Of a stretch of DNA of 64,000 nucleotides, positions 26,137 through 34,166 are shown in pieces. The first letter of the stretch is position 1. Every line of letters starts with the position of its first letter. The notes under the pieces were generated by a model that worked only from the letters and a program-made list of their open reading frames with translations, did no database searches and was not told the DNA's origin. Source of the stretch: OLB16 sp964422415 (GTDB lineage Bacteria > Hinthialibacterota > Hinthialibacteria > OLB16); contig CAYRBI010000010.1 in NCBI GenBank assembly GCA_964422415.1, positions 1-64,000 on the forward strand, written 5' to 3'. A program made the translations under genes and the position numbers.

Positions 26137-26922
26137 ATGTCTCAAGGGGCCCGTCAACGTTACGAGTCTCTCGCCAAAACACTCCGGTACATCCTCGGCG
26201 GTGCTCCCGATGAGTTTGGCCTGATCCTCGATAATGAGGGCTGGATCCAGGTGAAGCACCTGGTCCAGGCCCTGAATGAAGAGGAACAATGGAAGGGCAC
26301 TAAGGCTACACGCATCTCCGATCTCTTGTGGGAGCTGGAGGACTGTCCTTTCGAGATCGAATCCAACCGGATCCGTCTCAAGTCCGGCCAGATGGAATCC
26401 CATGCGCCTCCCCAGAAAGAACTCTTTCCTCCACCTGCTGTCCTCTTTATAGGAGTCAGACGGAAGTCTTACCCTGTCATCTATGATAAAGGGATCCATA
26501 CCCAGGGTCAGGATGAGATTGTCTTGGCCAGAACTCCTGAAATGGCGTTACGGATTGGACGGCGGCGTGATCCACGCCCTATCTTGGTGGAGGTCCATAC
26601 CCAACTCGCCGAGTCACACGGTTCCCGCTTCTTCTCTTATGGGGCACATCTTTTTTGTACCGATCAGTTGGATGTGCGATGCCTGCGCGGCCCTTCACCC
26701 AAGCATCTCGAAAGCCTGCCGCCGGTCAAGAAGCCAGGGCCTAAACCCAGTAAACCCGCCGGTCCCATTGCGCCACATGGTTTAGCTTGGGATCCCTCTC
26801 AAGACCGTCTGTTGGCACGTGACCCCGAGGCGCGGAAGGCGCTTATCCGCCGTGAACGTGACCGCAAACGAGTCGAGTGGAAGGACTTGTCCCGGCGTGG
26901 ACGCCGGCGTGAAGTGGACTGA
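26137..26922 (+). CDS. KptA/Tpt1-like protein lacking the catalytic residues
   Basis: A 261-residue protein whose first ~190 residues follow the fold order of RNA 2'-phosphotransferase. It has LAKTLRYIL and DEFGLILDNEGWIQVKHLV (winged-helix half), then FEIESNRIRLKSG, AVLFIGV, VLARTPEMALRIGRRRDPRPILVEV and GAHLFCTDQLDVRCL (ADP-ribosyltransferase-like half). The family's Arg-His pair (LRHxP) is Gly21-Gly22 here, the RQGH Arg is Lys82, YHGT reads FIGV, and VHLS reads IVLA. It is therefore unlikely to be catalytic. A basic tail (about 195-261, ending RRGRRREVD) may bind RNA. It follows the zinc-ribbon gene by 13 bp. Assignment to the fold is fairly confident; function is not. Confidence 0.65.
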   Translation: MSQGARQRYESLAKTLRYILGGAPDEFGLILDNEGWIQVKHLVQALNEEEQWKGTKATRISDLLWELEDCPFEIESNRIRLKSGQMESHAPPQKELFPPPAVLFIGVRRKSYPVIYDKGIHTQGQDEIVLARTPEMALRIGRRRDPRPILVEVHTQLAESHGSRFFSYGAHLFCTDQLDVRCLRGPSPKHLESLPPVKKPGPKPSKPAGPIAPHGLAWDPSQDRLLARDPEARKALIRRERDRKRVEWKDLSRRGRRREVD

Positions 26923-27052
26923 GAACTCTGTTTCTAAAGATGCGGTAGAGAAACTTCGGATAGAGATCATTTTCGCCGATAAGCTTTAGTTGAACTCCCT
27001 CCGCCATCGGAGGATACCGGTTGGCTAAGGTACTTAGAGGAATACTCTGCCC

Positions 27053-27622
27053 ATGATTACCACATGGAAGGGCAAGAACCGCCGTCTCATTGAGGAGGCC
27101 ATGCGTGAGGCCTCCCGGCGGGGGATGAAACACCCAACCCTGATCGATATCGCCCCCGGCGCGGTCACCCAATTATTGTCTCCCTACTTCCCCGAACAGG
27201 TGGGCCTAACCACTAAACTTCTTGAACCCATCGATAAAGGTTTCCGTTTGACTGGCCGCTTTCCGGTGGTTTGTCATGAAGTCGAGGAGATCCTGGAGGT
27301 CTTCAGTCCCCTGAGTCCAGCCCATCTGTGTGTTTTGTATGCCGATGATGATGTTGCCAAGGCTGTACCCGAGAGTGATCTGATCCTAATGAATCCCACC
27401 GACCTCAACCGGGATTCTCTGCTTGAAATCGGAGATGTAGTTCTCTGTTACAATGTCATTTCCAAGTCGGCCAATCCCAAACGGAGCCTTGAAAACCTGC
27501 TTCACTCGGTGAAGATGGGTGGGCTGCTCTCGATTGATTCGGGCACTGACTGGAGTTTGAATCCACGGACTGATCCCTTATTCATCGGGATCACTGAGAA
27601 TCTCTTTGTCAAGGAGTTCTGA
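27053..27622 (+). CDS. SAM-methyltransferase-like protein (degenerate)
   Basis: A 189-residue protein. LIDIAPGAVTQLL stands at the place of the SAM-binding loop, and DVVLCYNVISKSANPKRS followed by LLHSVKMGGLLSIDSG resembles the motif region of class I methyltransferases. The glycine-rich motif I (usually DxGxGxG) is not kept, so SAM binding is doubtful. An 130-bp gap separates it from the KptA-like gene. It precedes the AT-rich island, and the last 4 kb of genes on this strand end here. Confidence 0.5.
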   Translation: MITTWKGKNRRLIEEAMREASRRGMKHPTLIDIAPGAVTQLLSPYFPEQVGLTTKLLEPIDKGFRLTGRFPVVCHEVEEILEVFSPLSPAHLCVLYADDDVAKAVPESDLILMNPTDLNRDSLLEIGDVVLCYNVISKSANPKRSLENLLHSVKMGGLLSIDSGTDWSLNPRTDPLFIGITENLFVKEF

Positions 27623-27689
27623 TAGCTTGTCGAATAACTCTTTTTTTACGGCTCCACGGTCACGGTCTTTTTCAACAAGCTGCTAAGCC
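27623..27689. repeat. Short inverted-repeat element at the edge of the AT-rich island
   Basis: The left end (AGCTTGTCGAATAACTC) and right end (TTTTTCAACAAGCTGCTAA) are inverted with two mismatches. The right part, GGTCACGGTCTTTTTCAAC, closely matches 31878-31896. It is a compact copy of the element at 31760-31910. Confidence 0.6.
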
Positions 27690-28883
27690 TGTGAGGATCT
27701 GAAGAGTTATCCTCACGAAAATGTCAAAAACGGAGTGAATTAAATCTAGAAGTGAAATAATAAATGCTGTTCTGAATAGAACGGCAATATTTTCTGTAGT
27801 GTTCTCGATATTCTTAGGATCAGCCGATGGGCAAAGGCTGTTGAAGGTGAGAACCTTTGTTTCATAGGTGCTGGTGTCTGCTTCTTTCAGTTCAATAACG
27901 CGCACGCCCTTTTGACCGTCGCAAATACTTGAATACTCTGCCTTTGGAGTCGCCACAAGGTCAATGCCCTTGTAGGTTACAATAAAGGTGTTGGTATGGT
28001 CATGACCGAATAACATCGCAAGTACATCACCCTGTTTGACAAGTGCATCAAACTGACCGTTGTTGTAGTAGGGAGGGCAGGGATATTCAAGAAGCCAGCC
28101 TGCTTTTGTGTTTTTGGGATTGAGACTGTAGAACTCATTCTTGTCATCGGAATAGATTCGCTGATATGCATAGGGATCTGAACTACTTGTTTTGAGCAGA
28201 GCATCATATATTTCGGGAACGATGATGTGCTGGAACATGAGCGAATGAACAACCTTACCATTATTCTGATTCTTTAACTCATTGCTCTTATTAACATACC
28301 ATTCAATCTGCTCTGTTTTTGTGTAACCGTAGTGGTCTTCGTTGTCATATTCACCTGAGTCTACAACCCAGATATTAAATGCAATGTCATCGCTGTCAGA
28401 GGCCAGAATGGGGATGTTATACGTGCCGCAACCGGGTAGCAAATCACCATCGTCAACAGAAATTGAGCAGGGATATGAATTGTAAATTGCCATCAGGTCT
28501 TCACGGGAGATAATCCCTTTTTCGGAGTCATGGTTTCCAAATGTGACAGCTACAGGAATATTATTGTCAACGAATATAGACATGATTGCTTTGATGTTGC
28601 ATAGAACTTCTTCGAGTGTTCCGTCCATGGCAATGTCGCCAGTCAAGACGGTAAGGTTGGGTTTTACATTCTCAACGAATCTACGGATGAGAACGATGCT
28701 CATATCGTCAAAAAAGCCGTTGTCAGTCTTGTGGAGGTCAGTCATGTGAAGAATTTTGAAGTTACCACCGTTATTAAATCGAAGTGCTTTTGCGGTTGTG
28801 CTGTCGCTATCTGCGGCCAATGGATGAATGCAGAAAGTAAACACCATTGTAAAGATAAGTATAATAGAGGTGAATTTTTCCAT
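27672..28883 (-). CDS. Exported calcineurin-like metallophosphoesterase, probably foreign
   Basis: A 403-residue phosphoesterase with a signal peptide (KFTSIILIFTMVFTFCIHPLAA). All metal-binding blocks are present: HMTDLH, LTGDIAMDG, GNHDSE, FQHI and GHDHTN. The C-terminus ends in a hydrophobic stretch (TAFIISLLDLIHSVFDIFV). Codons and composition are visibly more AT-rich than every neighbour (Asn-, Ile- and Lys-rich, many AAT/ATT codons), and the protein resembles Clostridia/Ruminococcus-type enzymes. This is a transfer candidate. The ATG at 28883 starts the signal peptide; the open frame upstream of it reads as non-coding. Substrate unknown. Confidence 0.85.
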   Translation of the reverse strand: MEKFTSIILIFTMVFTFCIHPLAADSDSTTAKALRFNNGGNFKILHMTDLHKTDNGFFDDMSIVLIRRFVENVKPNLTVLTGDIAMDGTLEEVLCNIKAIMSIFVDNNIPVAVTFGNHDSEKGIISREDLMAIYNSYPCSISVDDGDLLPGCGTYNIPILASDSDDIAFNIWVVDSGEYDNEDHYGYTKTEQIEWYVNKSNELKNQNNGKVVHSLMFQHIIVPEIYDALLKTSSSDPYAYQRIYSDDKNEFYSLNPKNTKAGWLLEYPCPPYYNNGQFDALVKQGDVLAMLFGHDHTNTFIVTYKGIDLVATPKAEYSSICDGQKGVRVIELKEADTSTYETKVLTFNSLCPSADPKNIENTTENIAVLFRTAFIISLLDLIHSVFDIFVRITLQILTGLAAC

Positions 28884-29181
28884 TTCAGTTGGACCTTCCA
28901 GATGTCTGGGGATCTCTTGAATTTCCTTCTGATTCTCCATACCTTCTGACCCCTTGGCGTTTGGGGGCAAGCCATCACCATGCGGCACGCCCTTTCCATT
29001 ACCCTTCGATATACTATTCTCCTTGTACAAGAAGAAGAACCACCGGTATGCTAGTACAAAACCACCTCAAAACGTGGATTTCTTGTACCCTAAAATGACT
29101 GAACAATATTAAGTGTTTCACATATTAGTAAATGATAAGTTGAATGACTTAAATGAGATAAGGAAGGGCTAGGGAAAAAAC
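28884..29181. other. AT-rich intergenic stretch
   Basis: About 300 bp with no gene. The outer half (about 29040-29180) is very AT-rich and could hold promoters for both divergent genes. With the phosphoesterase gene it forms one compositional island. Confidence 0.5.
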
Positions 29182-30300
29182 ATGTCTCATATCGCCGCAT
29201 ATTACTTCCCCAATTATCACGCAGACCAACGCAATGGTGACTGGCATGGAGCTGGATGGACCGAGTGGGAGTTAGTCAAAGTAGCCCGTCCCCGGTTCAT
29301 TGGGCATGTTCAGCCGAAGATTCCCGCCTGGGGGTATCAGGATGAGTCCGATCCAGATGTGGCCGGGCAGAAGATCGATACCGCCGCCAATCATGCCGTG
29401 AACTCTTTCATCTTCGACTGGTACTGGTATGAGGATGGCCCGTACCTGAATGGAGCGCTCGACAGAGGTTTTCTTCAGGCCCCAAACCTGAATCGGATCA
29501 CGTTCGCCTTGATGTGGGCTAACCATGATTGGCTGGATATCCACCCCATGAAGTATAAAACCACCCCGCCAGTCCTCGCCCCGGGTGTGTTTTCGCCAGA
29601 GGCCTTCGAGCGTGCGACCGATCATATCGCCCAAACCTACTTCACCTGTCCCTCCTACTGGACACTGGAGGGGAAGGCGTACTTCTCCATCTATGAGCTC
29701 GACAAGTTGTTGGAGAGCCTGGGGGGAGTTGAAAACACCAAGAAGGCACTGGAGCGCTTGGATGCCAAGGCCCGTGCGGCGGGGCTTCAGGGTGTTCACC
29801 TGAATGCCGTAGTGTGGAAGATCCCTGTCTTACCAGGCGAAACCACGGTGACCGATCCGGACAGTTTGCTCAAGGAACTCGGCTTTGCAAGCACCACCAG
29901 CTATGTCTGGATCCACCATGATTGGCCCCAATCATTTCCAACTGCCTCTTACAAGGAGATGGCCAGGCGTGCCCGCGAGCGCTGGCCGCGGATTGCCGCG
30001 GAGCACACCCTTCCGTACTTCCCCAATGTCACCATGGGGTGGGATTCCAGTCCCCGTTCTTGCCAAAGCGATGTCTATGATAACATCGGATATCCCTTTG
30101 GCTTTGTGCTGGAGGGAAACACCCCCAAGGCCTTCAAGTCCGCCCTCCTCTCGGCCCGCGAGTATCTGGAAACCCGGCCTGAAGCGGAGAGAATCCTCAC
30201 CATCAATGCCTGGAATGAGTGGACCGAGGGGAGTTACCTGGAACCTGATACGGTGCATGGCCTGGCCTATTTGGAGGCCATTCGTCAAGTCTTTGGGTGA
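29182..30300 (+). CDS. GH99/WbsX-like glycosidase or glycosyltransferase
   Basis: A 372-residue protein of the glycoside hydrolase 99-like/WbsX group, often found in polysaccharide clusters. Typical blocks are AAYYFPNYHAD, GAGWTEWELV, FIFDWYWYEDGPYLN, MWANHDW and INAWNEWTEGSYLEPD, the last with the likely acid/base Glu pair. No signal peptide is seen, so it acts in the cytoplasm unless exported by other means. The GT9 gene lies convergently downstream past a small membrane protein. The start follows an AT-rich leader. Confidence 0.82.
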   Translation: MSHIAAYYFPNYHADQRNGDWHGAGWTEWELVKVARPRFIGHVQPKIPAWGYQDESDPDVAGQKIDTAANHAVNSFIFDWYWYEDGPYLNGALDRGFLQAPNLNRITFALMWANHDWLDIHPMKYKTTPPVLAPGVFSPEAFERATDHIAQTYFTCPSYWTLEGKAYFSIYELDKLLESLGGVENTKKALERLDAKARAAGLQGVHLNAVVWKIPVLPGETTVTDPDSLLKELGFASTTSYVWIHHDWPQSFPTASYKEMARRARERWPRIAAEHTLPYFPNVTMGWDSSPRSCQSDVYDNIGYPFGFVLEGNTPKAFKSALLSAREYLETRPEAERILTINAWNEWTEGSYLEPDTVHGLAYLEAIRQVFG

Positions 30301-30593
30301 GTAAAGCGATGTTCTTGTTAGGTGATATAGTTTCTCTAGGAGTGCTTATTAAGTTAGTAGTAGCTGCGCTTCTGTGGGTATTGCTCCATCTCCTGATCCG
30401 TTTCCATCCACGTGGTATTGAAATTGTGGGTGTGATTTTCATGTTGATGGGCTTCCTGTGGTGGATCATCCGCCCTGGATTGTTCCCCCCCTATGGACCG
30501 TTCCTTTTGATCTTTGGACTTCTGATCCATGTTCTGGGTAGAGTGCTGCACCGGCTGCGACAGGGAATTAACGGTGGTCCGGGCAGGCCTTAA
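30297..30593 (+). CDS. Small hydrophobic protein, three membrane segments
   Basis: A 98-residue protein with three predicted hydrophobic helices (LGVLIKLVVAALLWVLLHLL, IEIVGVIFMLMGFLWWII, FLLIFGLLIHVLGRVL). The GTG at 30297 overlaps the preceding stop (GTGA); an ATG at 30309 is also possible. It overlaps the end of the convergent GT9 gene by 26 bp. Family unknown. Confidence 0.5.
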   Translation: MSKAMFLLGDIVSLGVLIKLVVAALLWVLLHLLIRFHPRGIEIVGVIFMLMGFLWWIIRPGLFPPYGPFLLIFGLLIHVLGRVLHRLRQGINGGPGRP

Positions 30594-31629
30594 GGACTTC
30601 GAGGAGCACCTGATCCGCCGTGATTTCTATCATGCAGGGGGGCGGTAGCTGCTTGAACTTGCACTCCCGTGCATAACAAGGCTGGCAATGGAAGGGTTCT
30701 TGAAGTACCACCGCCGAAGGGGAGTACGGTCCTGTCCGCACGGGGTTGGCGGGTCCAAAGAGGGCTACGATGGGAAGCCCAGCGGAGACAGCCACATGCA
30801 TCGGTCCAGTGTCTCCAGTCACTAGCACATCGAAGTGAGTCATTACCGCGGCGAGTTCGAGAAGGTTGCACTTGCCGACCAGACTCGGAAGAGGCCTACC
30901 CACTGCTTCCAGAATCGCCTTCTCTCCTTCCCGGTCATCGGAGCCACCGGTTAGAACGGGAGCATATCCCTCTCCAATCAATAGGTTCGCAAGTTCCGCG
31001 AAGCGTTCAACACCCCACTGGTTGGCGGGTTTGCGGGCCGAGAAGTTGAGGAGCACGCGTGGCCGGCCAGCGGGCAGGTCTAGTCCCGTGAGGATCTCCT
31101 CCGCCTTTGCGCGTTGAGAGGGCTGAATGGGCAAAGAGAAATCGCGCCTAAACTCTCCTCGATGAGAGGCATAGCGAACCGCACATCCCAAGGTTCCCAA
31201 CAGGTCAAGGTGGCGGTCGACCGCATGTCGATCCAGCGTTGGCAGGTGAACCTTGTCGGTATAGAACCAGTGGGTGTGCTCCGGGCTGGGCGCATACCCC
31301 AGAATCCGTTCCGCCCCGGACCACCGGGCCACCATTAGGCTCTTCCAGAGCCCCTGGAAATCGATGGCCACATCCCAGCGGACCTCCCGTAGACGGGAAC
31401 GCATCTCCTTGGCGAGTGCTCTACGCTCCCGCCAACCTCCATGGCTTCGCGCTCTGGCGACCACATACAGGCGGTCGAGTTCCGGTAGACCACTCAAGAG
31501 TTGGGCATGGGCATCCTCCACCACCCAGCCTAGAGTTGCCTCTGGAAAACTGGTCCGGAGAGCACGCAGAGCAGGCAGGACATGGAGCACATCTCCCATC
31601 GAGGAGAGACGGATGAGCAGGATATTCAT
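30568..31629 (-). CDS. Family 9 glycosyltransferase (heptosyltransferase-like)
   Basis: A 353-residue GT9 enzyme. ILLIRLSSMGDVLHVLPAL opens the acceptor domain, and LTGGSDDREGEKAI followed by VTGDTGPMHVAVSAGLPIVALFG is the nucleotide-heptose-binding block. This is the pattern of lipopolysaccharide heptosyltransferase I, so the cell probably has a lipopolysaccharide-like inner core or a related glycan. A CYARECKFKQLPPPC segment at the end may bind metal and is unusual. No other core genes are adjacent. Confidence 0.9.
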   Translation of the reverse strand: MNILLIRLSSMGDVLHVLPALRALRTSFPEATLGWVVEDAHAQLLSGLPELDRLYVVARARSHGGWRERRALAKEMRSRLREVRWDVAIDFQGLWKSLMVARWSGAERILGYAPSPEHTHWFYTDKVHLPTLDRHAVDRHLDLLGTLGCAVRYASHRGEFRRDFSLPIQPSQRAKAEEILTGLDLPAGRPRVLLNFSARKPANQWGVERFAELANLLIGEGYAPVLTGGSDDREGEKAILEAVGRPLPSLVGKCNLLELAAVMTHFDVLVTGDTGPMHVAVSAGLPIVALFGPANPVRTGPYSPSAVVLQEPFHCQPCYARECKFKQLPPPCMIEITADQVLLEVLKACPDHR

Positions 31630-31759
31630 CTGGAAACCTCACCCCTATATTGCCTCTTCCCCGGGGCGAGGGGATCTGCTCCCCCTTCTTTCTCTTGTGT
31701 CGCATAGGTGTGTGCGGTTAAGAGAAGGGGGGTGGGGGGATGAGGTGGGATATGATGCC

Positions 31760-31910
31760 TAACAGCCCGTTCAATAACTCCAAATTCGGTTGTCACCATG
31801 GATTCCCGCCTTCGCGGGAAAGACCATTTCCAAGGGATTTCGCTTATTCTGTCATTCCCGCGAAGGCGGGAATCCATGGTCACGCTCTTTTTCAACGGAT
31901 TGCTAATCAT
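31760..31910. repeat. Inverted-repeat element of ~150 bp
   Basis: CCATGGATTCCCGCCTTCGC (31796 onward) is mirrored by GCGAAGGCGGGAATCCATGG (ending 31879). Outside these lie related ends: TAACAGCCCGTTCAATAAC on the left, and on the right the reverse complement of TTAGCAATCCGTTGAAAAAG. A partial copy is at 42463-42521 and a compact one at 27623-27689. Confidence 0.65.
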
Positions 31911-31922
31911 ATCAACCTGGTC

Positions 31923-32906
31923 CTAATACTGCCCGCGTTCATCAAAGAACTTCTGGCAGGCAATCTGGTCACGTCCAATCTGACTGATCAACTCTTCCGC
32001 CCCCGGGAATCGTTTGGGGGGACGGATCCAGCCCAGGATACCCACCCGCAGTCGCTTGCCGTAGAGGTCCCCATTGAAATGGAGCAAATGGACCTCGAGC
32101 GTGGGGGCCGGCTCCTCTCCATAGAAGGTCTTGCGTGGACCGGTGAAGAACATGCCCGGTCCAAGTAGCGTGCTTCCTTGAGGCCCCGTCTCAAACACCT
32201 CGACCGCATAAACACCCAGGGGTATGAGAGGCGGCAGATCCGGTTCGATGTTCGCCGTGGGGAATCCGAGGGTGCGTCCCCGCTGATCCCCTTGAATGAC
32301 ATACCCGGAAATCTCATAGGGTCTTCCGAGCATCCGGTTGGCCTCGGAAATCCGTCCGGCCTGAATGGCATTCCGGATCCGGGTGCTACTGATTTCCTCG
32401 CCATCGCATAAAAACGCTGGCACAATCTCGGTGGTGAAGCCGTATTTCTTCCCGTATTCCACCAGGTCGGAAGTTCCGCCCGAAGCGCGCCGTCCAAAGC
32501 AGTAGTTAAAGCCCACCACCAGGGATTTGACTTTCAATTGCTTTACGAGGAATTCTTTTGCAAAAACTTCGGGCAATGTGTCTGCCCAGGCATGAGAAAA
32601 TTCCGGGATGACGACCTGTGCGATCCCCGCTTCCTTCAAGAGCTCGATCCGTCGATCCACCGGGATTAAGAAGCGGGGGGGATGTGAGGTGATGTGGTTC
32701 AACACGATCCGGGGGTGGTTGCTGAAGGTGAAAACCGCGGTTAGGAGATTCTGTTCCTGGCCAATCTTGCAAGTCCGGCGGAGGATTTCTTGATGCCCCC
32801 GATGAACACCATCGAAGAGACCCAAAGCGATCACGCTGGGGGCGGGTAATGACAAATCCCGCCAGGGTACTGACCGGATCGCCCCACATTTGTGGTCCGT
32901 GTCCAT
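31923..32906 (-). CDS. ribF: Bifunctional riboflavin kinase / FAD synthetase
   Basis: Makes FMN and FAD from riboflavin. The N-terminal adenylyltransferase half has ALGLFDGVHRGHQ (HxGH) and SSTRIRNAI; the C-terminal kinase half has RGRTLGFPTANI and EVHLLHFNGDLYGKRL. The usual N-G-x-x-P-T kinase motif reads FTGPRKTF here, a deviation that leaves kinase activity open. 327 residues, normal size. The ATG at 32906 follows the DUF1858 stop by 1 bp and has AAGG upstream; an upstream start at 32951 is less likely. Confidence 0.92.
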   Translation of the reverse strand: MDTDHKCGAIRSVPWRDLSLPAPSVIALGLFDGVHRGHQEILRRTCKIGQEQNLLTAVFTFSNHPRIVLNHITSHPPRFLIPVDRRIELLKEAGIAQVVIPEFSHAWADTLPEVFAKEFLVKQLKVKSLVVGFNYCFGRRASGGTSDLVEYGKKYGFTTEIVPAFLCDGEEISSTRIRNAIQAGRISEANRMLGRPYEISGYVIQGDQRGRTLGFPTANIEPDLPPLIPLGVYAVEVFETGPQGSTLLGPGMFFTGPRKTFYGEEPAPTLEVHLLHFNGDLYGKRLRVGILGWIRPPKRFPGAEELISQIGRDQIACQKFFDERGQY

Positions 32907-32907
32907 C

Positions 32908-33186
32908 TTAACCAACCTTGTCCTGGAGATCTGGCTCGCTCTGTCCTTCAACTCCTTGGGCAGCTGGAATGGCGATCTTCTTCAGCAGGTCGTTGTAAAA
33001 GGTTTCCATATCAGCGGAATGAACACGCACTCCCAGCGCGATGGTCTCCTCTTGAGAGGCCGGGCAATCGAAACACGATGCTCCAAAATGACTGAAGAGT
33101 ACCGCCCGGGATTGTGGATATTCGGTGATGAGCTGCGCAATGCGCATCGCCAGGAGTCTTTCCCGCGGTTCTTGTCCTTCGTTCAC
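32908..33186 (-). CDS. DUF1858 domain protein
   Basis: A 92-residue protein with a DUF1858 domain (IAQLITEYPQSRAVLFSHFG followed by ASCFDCPASQEETI). The CxxC is kept, a feature shared with redox-linked hybrid-cluster proteins. GTG start preferred at 33186, with GAGAGGA 6 bases upstream, giving a gap of about 10 bp from the sugar permease gene. It directly precedes ribF, so it sits in the flavin/sugar-transport operon. Confidence 0.75.
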   Translation of the reverse strand: MNEGQEPRERLLAMRIAQLITEYPQSRAVLFSHFGASCFDCPASQEETIALGVRVHSADMETFYNDLLKKIAIPAAQGVEGQSEPDLQDKVG

Positions 33187-33196
33187 CACATTCCTC

Positions 33197-34165
33197 TCAT
33201 TTTTCCGTGGCCCGGCGGTGACGGATCTGGTCGATGGCCACGGCCAGGATGATGATTGTTCCGATAACAATCTCCTGAACCGGGTTTGGCCATCCCATTT
33301 TCTGGCAACCACTTCTGAGTAGAGACATGATGAAAGCACCGATCAATGAGCCAAGGATGGAACCCTCACCGCCCGAAAGACTTCCACCACCGATCACGGT
33401 CGCGGCAATGATGTCCAGTTCTTTTCCCACCGCCACGGTTGGATCTCCAACGGTCAACTGACCAAAGATCAGCACTCCCGAGACCCCGGTCAAAGCCCCA
33501 CACAGACCGTACAACGCAACCTTGCAGAGCGCCACGGGCACTCCGCACAGCCGTGCTGTGGCCTCATTAGAGCCGATGGCGAAGGTATACCGCCCGAACA
33601 CTGTGTAGTTCAAGATAAAGCTGACGAGTAGCGCCAGGGCAAACATAACCCACACCGCCGGAGGAAGATGCCAAAGGGAGGCTTGACGGTCAAACTGCAT
33701 TAGTCCCGATAGCAGGCTGTCGGGCGGGTTAACGGTCTGTTCACCCGCGGCGATTTTGGCCAGTCCGCGTGCAATTCCGAGTGTCCCCAGGCTTGCGATG
33801 AAGGGGACGATGCGCAGTCCCACGATCAACAGACCATTGAGACATCCAAATGCGGCTCCAGTCAACACTCCGATGGGGATCGCCACCAGCACTGATCCCG
33901 TGCTCTTGTAGCTGAGGGCCGTGGTCACACTAGCCAAGGCGATTACCGATCCCACCGACAGGTCGATCCCGCCGCTGATGATGATGAGAGTCATCCCCAG
34001 TGCGCCAACTCCCACAATGACGGTCTGGACCAGCACCAGTTTGGTGTTATCTACCGAGAAGAAACTGGCGGGCACTCCACACACCAGGAAAACCACATAG
34101 ATGATCGCTAGCCCCAAGAACTGCCCGAGTACGAGCCGGGGATTCCATTTCAATGATGTCAGCAT
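33197..34165 (-). CDS. Sugar ABC transporter permease (RbsC type), copy 1
   Basis: A 322-residue BPD_transp_2 permease with about eight to ten membrane helices. GGIDLSVGSVIALASV and GGGSLSGGEGSILGSLIGAFI are the family's conserved loops. It starts 1 base after the ATPase stop (TGA-A-ATG), so they form a transport pair. No binding-protein gene is beside it; one lies 12 kb away at 46597-47601. Confidence 0.92.
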   Translation of the reverse strand: MLTSLKWNPRLVLGQFLGLAIIYVVFLVCGVPASFFSVDNTKLVLVQTVIVGVGALGMTLIIISGGIDLSVGSVIALASVTTALSYKSTGSVLVAIPIGVLTGAAFGCLNGLLIVGLRIVPFIASLGTLGIARGLAKIAAGEQTVNPPDSLLSGLMQFDRQASLWHLPPAVWVMFALALLVSFILNYTVFGRYTFAIGSNEATARLCGVPVALCKVALYGLCGALTGVSGVLIFGQLTVGDPTVAVGKELDIIAATVIGGGSLSGGEGSILGSLIGAFIMSLLRSGCQKMGWPNPVQEIVIGTIIILAVAIDQIRHRRATEK

Positions 34166-34166
34166 T

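Noticed and set aside
26923..27052. Riboswitch before the methyltransferase-like gene
   Set aside because: Only one weak 4-bp hairpin is seen and no known riboswitch core.
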